NCBI GenBank assembly: GCA_022570795.1
Contig: JAKUDP010000007.1
Location: 1,612,001 to 1,676,000 of the forward strand
Length of the DNA: 64,000 nt
Source of the DNA: Sphaerulina vaccinii
Taxonomy: Eukaryota; Ascomycota; Dothideomycetes; Mycosphaerellales; Mycosphaerellaceae
Direction of reading: 5' to 3'
The notes beneath the pieces are model-generated. The model did no database searches. It saw nothing but the letters and a program-made list of their open reading frames with translations, and was not told the origin of the DNA. Within the stretch, counting starts at the first letter, position 1; each line of letters begins with the position of its first letter. The position numbers were made by a program, and so were the translations under genes. Below, one piece after another: positions 60,464-64,000 of this stretch.

Positions 60464-62734
60464 TCAGGAGTATTCGACGAATACAGACGTCTGCACCGCC
60501 GCTGGATCGCCCTGATATGCTGCAATCTCAATCTGCACCAACTTTCCAGGACGTATCCAGCCAGCCGTTGTCCAACGGAGGAGAGGCCTGACTGATGTAG
60601 AGATTTCAATGCGCCTACTCTCTTGCGGTGCAAGCTCAACGACGGCAAATCCAAGCAGTAGACATGACGGGAAATCAAACAAGGCAGGCTTGCCATAGAC
60701 TTGGGCCACGAACCGTCCACTTCTTGGTCCATCATTTGTTATTGTTGCACTGATCAAGCACTTGTCTTCATGACTACCAAGTCTAGCAGGCTCAGCCGAA
60801 GGATTCGACATGCTGAAAGACGTGTATGACAGTCCATAGCCCAGTGGAAAGTGAGCCTGTACGCCCAACTTATCAAGCAGACGTTGCCCGAACCAGCGAT
60901 CATACGTAATCTTGGTAGCGTCCATGTCATAGGAGGGAAGATGCGACTCGTGCGTTGGAATGGAGAACGGCAGTCTGCCACTAGCATTGACGCGTCCAGA
61001 AAGGACGTCGGCCAGTGCGTGACCACCTTCGCATCCACCATACCAGGAAAAGAGCATTGCCGGCACGGTGTCAGTCCACTCCTTCGTGATAACAGGTCCA
61101 GCTGCAATCACGGAAACAATCACGTTGGCGTTGGCTTTCGAGGTAGCAGAGATGATGTCCACATCCTGAGCTCTCAGTCTCAAGGACGTTCTATCGCCGC
61201 CGGCACCAGGGCCGATGCCATCTCGCGCAACCTCGCTCGCAGCGGACAAGCCGGTGAGGTGATTGTACGTCTCCCTCTCACCGTCATTCTGAGGAGCTGG
61301 GAGAAGGTCCAGAAGCTGTGGATCGGACTGGAACGATGGCACGACATACTCACCTTCGTCGCAGTGATTATAGCCGACGATACAGAGCACGATGTCTGCT
61401 TGCTTTGCGACCTCTCCAGCACGTCTCGGGCAATCTGAGTCTTCAACGAGAACTTCAGCATTCGGGAATGCGGCAATGATGCCCTCGACTGGCGTGACCA
61501 CACTCGACGAATGGACATGCGAAGAGCCTCGATCCCCAGTGTTCGCGGCATTTGCCAAGCGGCCTATGATGGCAATTCGTTTGACAATTGTTGAGTCTAG
61601 GGGCAGTAGGCGTTGGCCTGCCGTGGTCCCCTCGTTCTTGAGTAGCACAATGCCTTTTGCAGCAGCATCGCGTGCCAGGCGACGGTGCTCGTCGCATGCA
61701 ACGATGGACATGCTGTCGGTCCGACTTCCTGTTCTCGCTGTGTATTGGATTTGCTTCTTCAGGATGCGGCGGCAGCATGTGTCCACTTCTGACCACTTCA
61801 GCTCGCCACTCTCGAGAGCCAGTCTCAATTGTTGTGCTCTTTGTTGGCTGAATGGAGCTTCAATGTCGAGGCCGTTCTTCACAGAGAGTACGGCATCGCG
61901 AAGACCGAAGATGAAGTCGCTCAGTACGAAGCCGTCAAAGCCCCACTGGTCCCGCAGTATGTCGGAGAGCAGCTCCTTGCTCTGTCCCGCCCATTCGCCA
62001 CGCACGGAATTATACGAAGACATGACAGAATCGACATTCGCCACTTTGACAACATGCCTGAAGTGTGCAAGATACACCTCGTGAAGCGCGGCATCGTCAA
62101 CCTGCACATCGACCCGGAACCGAGCATTCTCCATCGAATTGAGAGCAAAGTGCTTGACACAGGTCATAAGGTTCGCACGCACTCCAGTGGCCAGCGCAGC
62201 ACCAAATGCTCCAAGGAGCACTGGATCCTCGCCGTACGTCTCTTGGATGCGACCCCAAGCTGGGTGACGTGGCAAGTTGATGCAGATTCCAGCAAAATAG
62301 TTGGCGCCTTGTGCTCTGCCCTCACGACCAATTGCTACACCGATTTCTTCTTCCAATGCGACGTCCCAGGTTGCTCCTCTCGCCATCGAGACAGGAAATG
62401 CTGTCGAAGCACCCATGACAATGCCTCTCGGACCATCGGTGAATCGCACTCCAGGAATATCCAGGCGCGGGATATGGCCATGTACGAATGGCTCTCGATT
62501 GTAGCGATCAGAAAGGATGGTACGAAGACCTGTCCAGAATGGAACATCGCCATCTAAGAGTGACAGCCGTTCATCTGCTGTGAGCTCGAACAACAGACTT
62601 TCCACAGCTTCCTCTACCGTATGCCCTGCAATGACTAATTTGACAGCATCCTTGAAATTGAACGATGGTGGTGGGAGGACATCTTGTGGCTTCTGGAAGG
62701 TAGTGGCATGTCCTGGTACTTGATGTCCTGACAT
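60464..62734 (-). CDS. Glycoside hydrolase family 3 beta-glucosidase, intracellular type
   Basis: 756 residues from ATG at 62734, no introns. Domain order is that of GH3: an N-terminal barrel with FTDGPRGIVMG, GRIQETYGEDP, CVKHFALNS (K194, H195) and GFDGFVLSDF with the nucleophile D273. A C-terminal sandwich follows (GIVLLKNEG, IAIIGRLANAANTGDRGSS), then a fibronectin-III-like end (GLSYTSFS, RSGRFVAQVYG). No signal peptide and no PA14 insert are seen, so it is probably intracellular, hydrolysing imported cellobiose or aryl-glucosides. The nucleophile motif is SDF instead of the usual SDW. It is divergent from a sugar transporter at the right edge, a pairing that would make sense for disaccharide uptake. 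Confidence 0.93.
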   Translation of the reverse strand: MSGHQVPGHATTFQKPQDVLPPPSFNFKDAVKLVIAGHTVEEAVESLLFELTADERLSLLDGDVPFWTGLRTILSDRYNREPFVHGHIPRLDIPGVRFTDGPRGIVMGASTAFPVSMARGATWDVALEEEIGVAIGREGRAQGANYFAGICINLPRHPAWGRIQETYGEDPVLLGAFGAALATGVRANLMTCVKHFALNSMENARFRVDVQVDDAALHEVYLAHFRHVVKVANVDSVMSSYNSVRGEWAGQSKELLSDILRDQWGFDGFVLSDFIFGLRDAVLSVKNGLDIEAPFSQQRAQQLRLALESGELKWSEVDTCCRRILKKQIQYTARTGSRTDSMSIVACDEHRRLARDAAAKGIVLLKNEGTTAGQRLLPLDSTIVKRIAIIGRLANAANTGDRGSSHVHSSSVVTPVEGIIAAFPNAEVLVEDSDCPRRAGEVAKQADIVLCIVGYNHCDEGEYVVPSFQSDPQLLDLLPAPQNDGERETYNHLTGLSAASEVARDGIGPGAGGDRTSLRLRAQDVDIISATSKANANVIVSVIAAGPVITKEWTDTVPAMLFSWYGGCEGGHALADVLSGRVNASGRLPFSIPTHESHLPSYDMDATKITYDRWFGQRLLDKLGVQAHFPLGYGLSYTSFSMSNPSAEPARLGSHEDKCLISATITNDGPRSGRFVAQVYGKPALFDFPSCLLLGFAVVELAPQESRRIEISTSVRPLLRWTTAGWIRPGKLVQIEIAAYQGDPAAVQTSVFVEYS

Positions 62735-63396
62735 GATGGCGAGTGGCTTAGTTCAAGCTCAGAAAGTGTTCAGAAGTTTGCAGGTCAAGCTCTAAGAAGA
62801 GATGCTGGGGACGACCTTCGGGCCCATCGACAAACATAGCATGCGGCATGCCTCAGCGACCTGTGTATGGGTCAGCATCGGATTGTTCCACCTCGGGCGA
62901 TATTGGCTACGCATCTCGTCCGCGAGAACCCGGGCGGATGAACTGCTATGGAGAGGCACTCATCGTCGTATTCCTATTCCAGGCTATTTACTGTAGCGGC
63001 TAAATGCCATGCGCGACGCATTCAGCGTTCATGCATATCTGCCAAGCATACTCGCGGAATCCCGGGCACTCCTCGAACGAAAGTCGCGTGACTTTCAGCC
63101 ACCATAACAGACCTTGGGACTACCCCATACGCTAGCGGAGTCAACCTCTCAGCTCGGTAGAAGCTCATGTTAAAACAGAATAGCCTTAGCTTCAGGGGTC
63201 CTACCTCGTAGTATTCAAATATAGATATCTAATCCACGTGGATCCGTATCGAATAACCTTATATACTATTGCTATAACCTTGACTTAAACTCTGCTATTT
63301 ATTGTTAATATGCAGCCTCGTCTATACTAAGTACGTGTCCTTGCCTGCACGCCCCTCATTGGATACTGGACCCATAGCTGACTTGAGTGCTTATAG
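62735..63396. other. Intergenic between the glucosidase and the transporter
   Basis: It holds the promoters of two divergent genes and probably a short 5' exon of the transporter. 63180-63310 is AT-rich. CCACGTGG at 63235-63242 is an E-box/G-box-like palindrome. Confidence 0.5.
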
Positions 63397-64000
63397 CTCC
63401 TTGTTGGGCTCTTCGCTTCTCTCGGATCGTTTCTATTCGGGTGAATCTACCGTCCGAAGCATATATCGACAATTGAGCTCTGACTCGTGACAACAGCTAT
63501 GATCTTGGAGTCATCGGCGGCTCGGTAGCTTCTACCTCCTTTGTTCACAGGTTCAATAATCCGTCTGCCAATGAAGTGTGAGTCGATCTTGATGAGTGCC
63601 TAGCTTGTCCTACCGGGCTTGACTAACCGCTGCTTGTTCGATTGCAGTGGTGCTGTTGTCTCCGTCTTCACTAGAGGTGCCTTCTTCGGCGCAGCCCTTG
63701 CAGGCATAACAACTAGCCGCCTTGGTCGCCGATGGACCATCATCTTGGGCGCAGTGATCTTCTGCCTTGGAGGTGCATTGCAGGCATCGGCTCAGAACCT
63801 AGGGTACCTCTACAGCGGACGTGCAATTGCAGGATTGGGAGTCGGTGTGCTCGTCATGATTATTCCTCTATACCAAGCAGAAATCGCACATCCTGCGATC
63901 AGAGGTCGCTTGACGGGTCTCCAGCAACTCTTCATTGGTCTGGGTGCGACTACGGCCTCATACACTACATACGGCACGACCAAGAACTTCGGAGAATTCG
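63397..64000 (+). CDS. MFS sugar transporter, 5' part, cut by the right edge
   Basis: Exons 63397-63440, 63497-63577 and 63648-64000 (introns of 56 and 70 bases; GTGAATC/AACAG and GTGAGT/TTGCAG) join in frame to give LFASLGSFLFGYDLGVIGG, the first helix of fungal sugar porters. Then come a GAxxGxxxxxRLGRRW motif A (AGITTSRLGRRWTI), GRAIAGLGVGVLV, and PLYQAEIAHPAIRGRL in the position of the PESPR-type loop. Proton-coupled sugar uptake at the plasma membrane is expected. The first coding exon is not resolved: an acceptor CTTATAG precedes 63397, but the nearby ATG at 63309 runs into a stop. The 3' part lies outside the window. Confidence 0.85.

Noticed and set aside
1..64000. CRISPR array, bacterial operons or phage
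   Set aside because: The genes have spliceosomal introns and fungal families; the repeats are contiguous tandem arrays without unique spacers.

Overview
The window is nuclear DNA of a filamentous ascomycete. Single-exon genes are interspersed with genes carrying short GT-AG introns of about 43-80 bases with CTRAC-type branch sites. Recognisable families are typical fungal ones: Rrp6, a SNIP1/Pml1-type FHA protein, a MAPR/cytochrome b5-like protein, an Rny1-type RNase T2, a GH3 beta-glucosidase, a CmcJ/AsaB-like protein, a sugar transporter, and BTB and F-box-like proteins. The many small F-box/BTB proteins and a pair of introner-like introns suggest a dothideomycete, perhaps Mycosphaerellales. 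That placement is inference; no rRNA or other marker is present.

Left part (1-9100): a broken gene on the left edge; a 416-bp MITE-like element with TA target sites (1265-1680); a roughly 3-kb array of about 152-bp monomers in three diverged blocks (2091-5110); then a decayed multi-exon gene and an F-box-like gene on the minus strand.

Middle-left (10.3-21.8 kb): consecutive minus-strand, lineage-specific genes, several with coiled coils or internal repeats. They include a protein with two copies of a cysteine-containing domain, a protein with eight perfect-length 23-residue repeats, and an 813-residue coiled-coil protein. Two 168-bp introns here, in different reading phases and in different flanking exons, are about 92% identical and match only between their splice sites. 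They look like introner-like elements.

Centre (22-46.9 kb): more conserved genes. These include a nuclear low-complexity protein divergent from a mitochondrial helical protein, Rrp6, a BTB protein, an F-box-like gene, a double F-box-like fusion, a MAPR protein with an Ala/Lys tail ending RDEL, a long coiled-coil protein, and the FHA splicing factor.

Right part (47.7-64 kb): a CmcJ/AsaB-like gene; several unrecognised proteins; a 98-bp triple repeat; divergent RNase T2 and enoyl-CoA hydratase genes; a membrane-protein pseudogene; a GH3 beta-glucosidase; and the 5' half of a sugar transporter cut by the right edge. The glucosidase and transporter are divergent neighbours and may share a role in sugar use.

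A theme across the window is in-frame stop codons followed by long, still coding-like sequence in the same frame (six loci), plus several frameshifts. This points to active decay of accessory genes, to sequence error, or less likely to stop readthrough. Gene models are read by eye; exon borders come from splice motifs and frame continuity.
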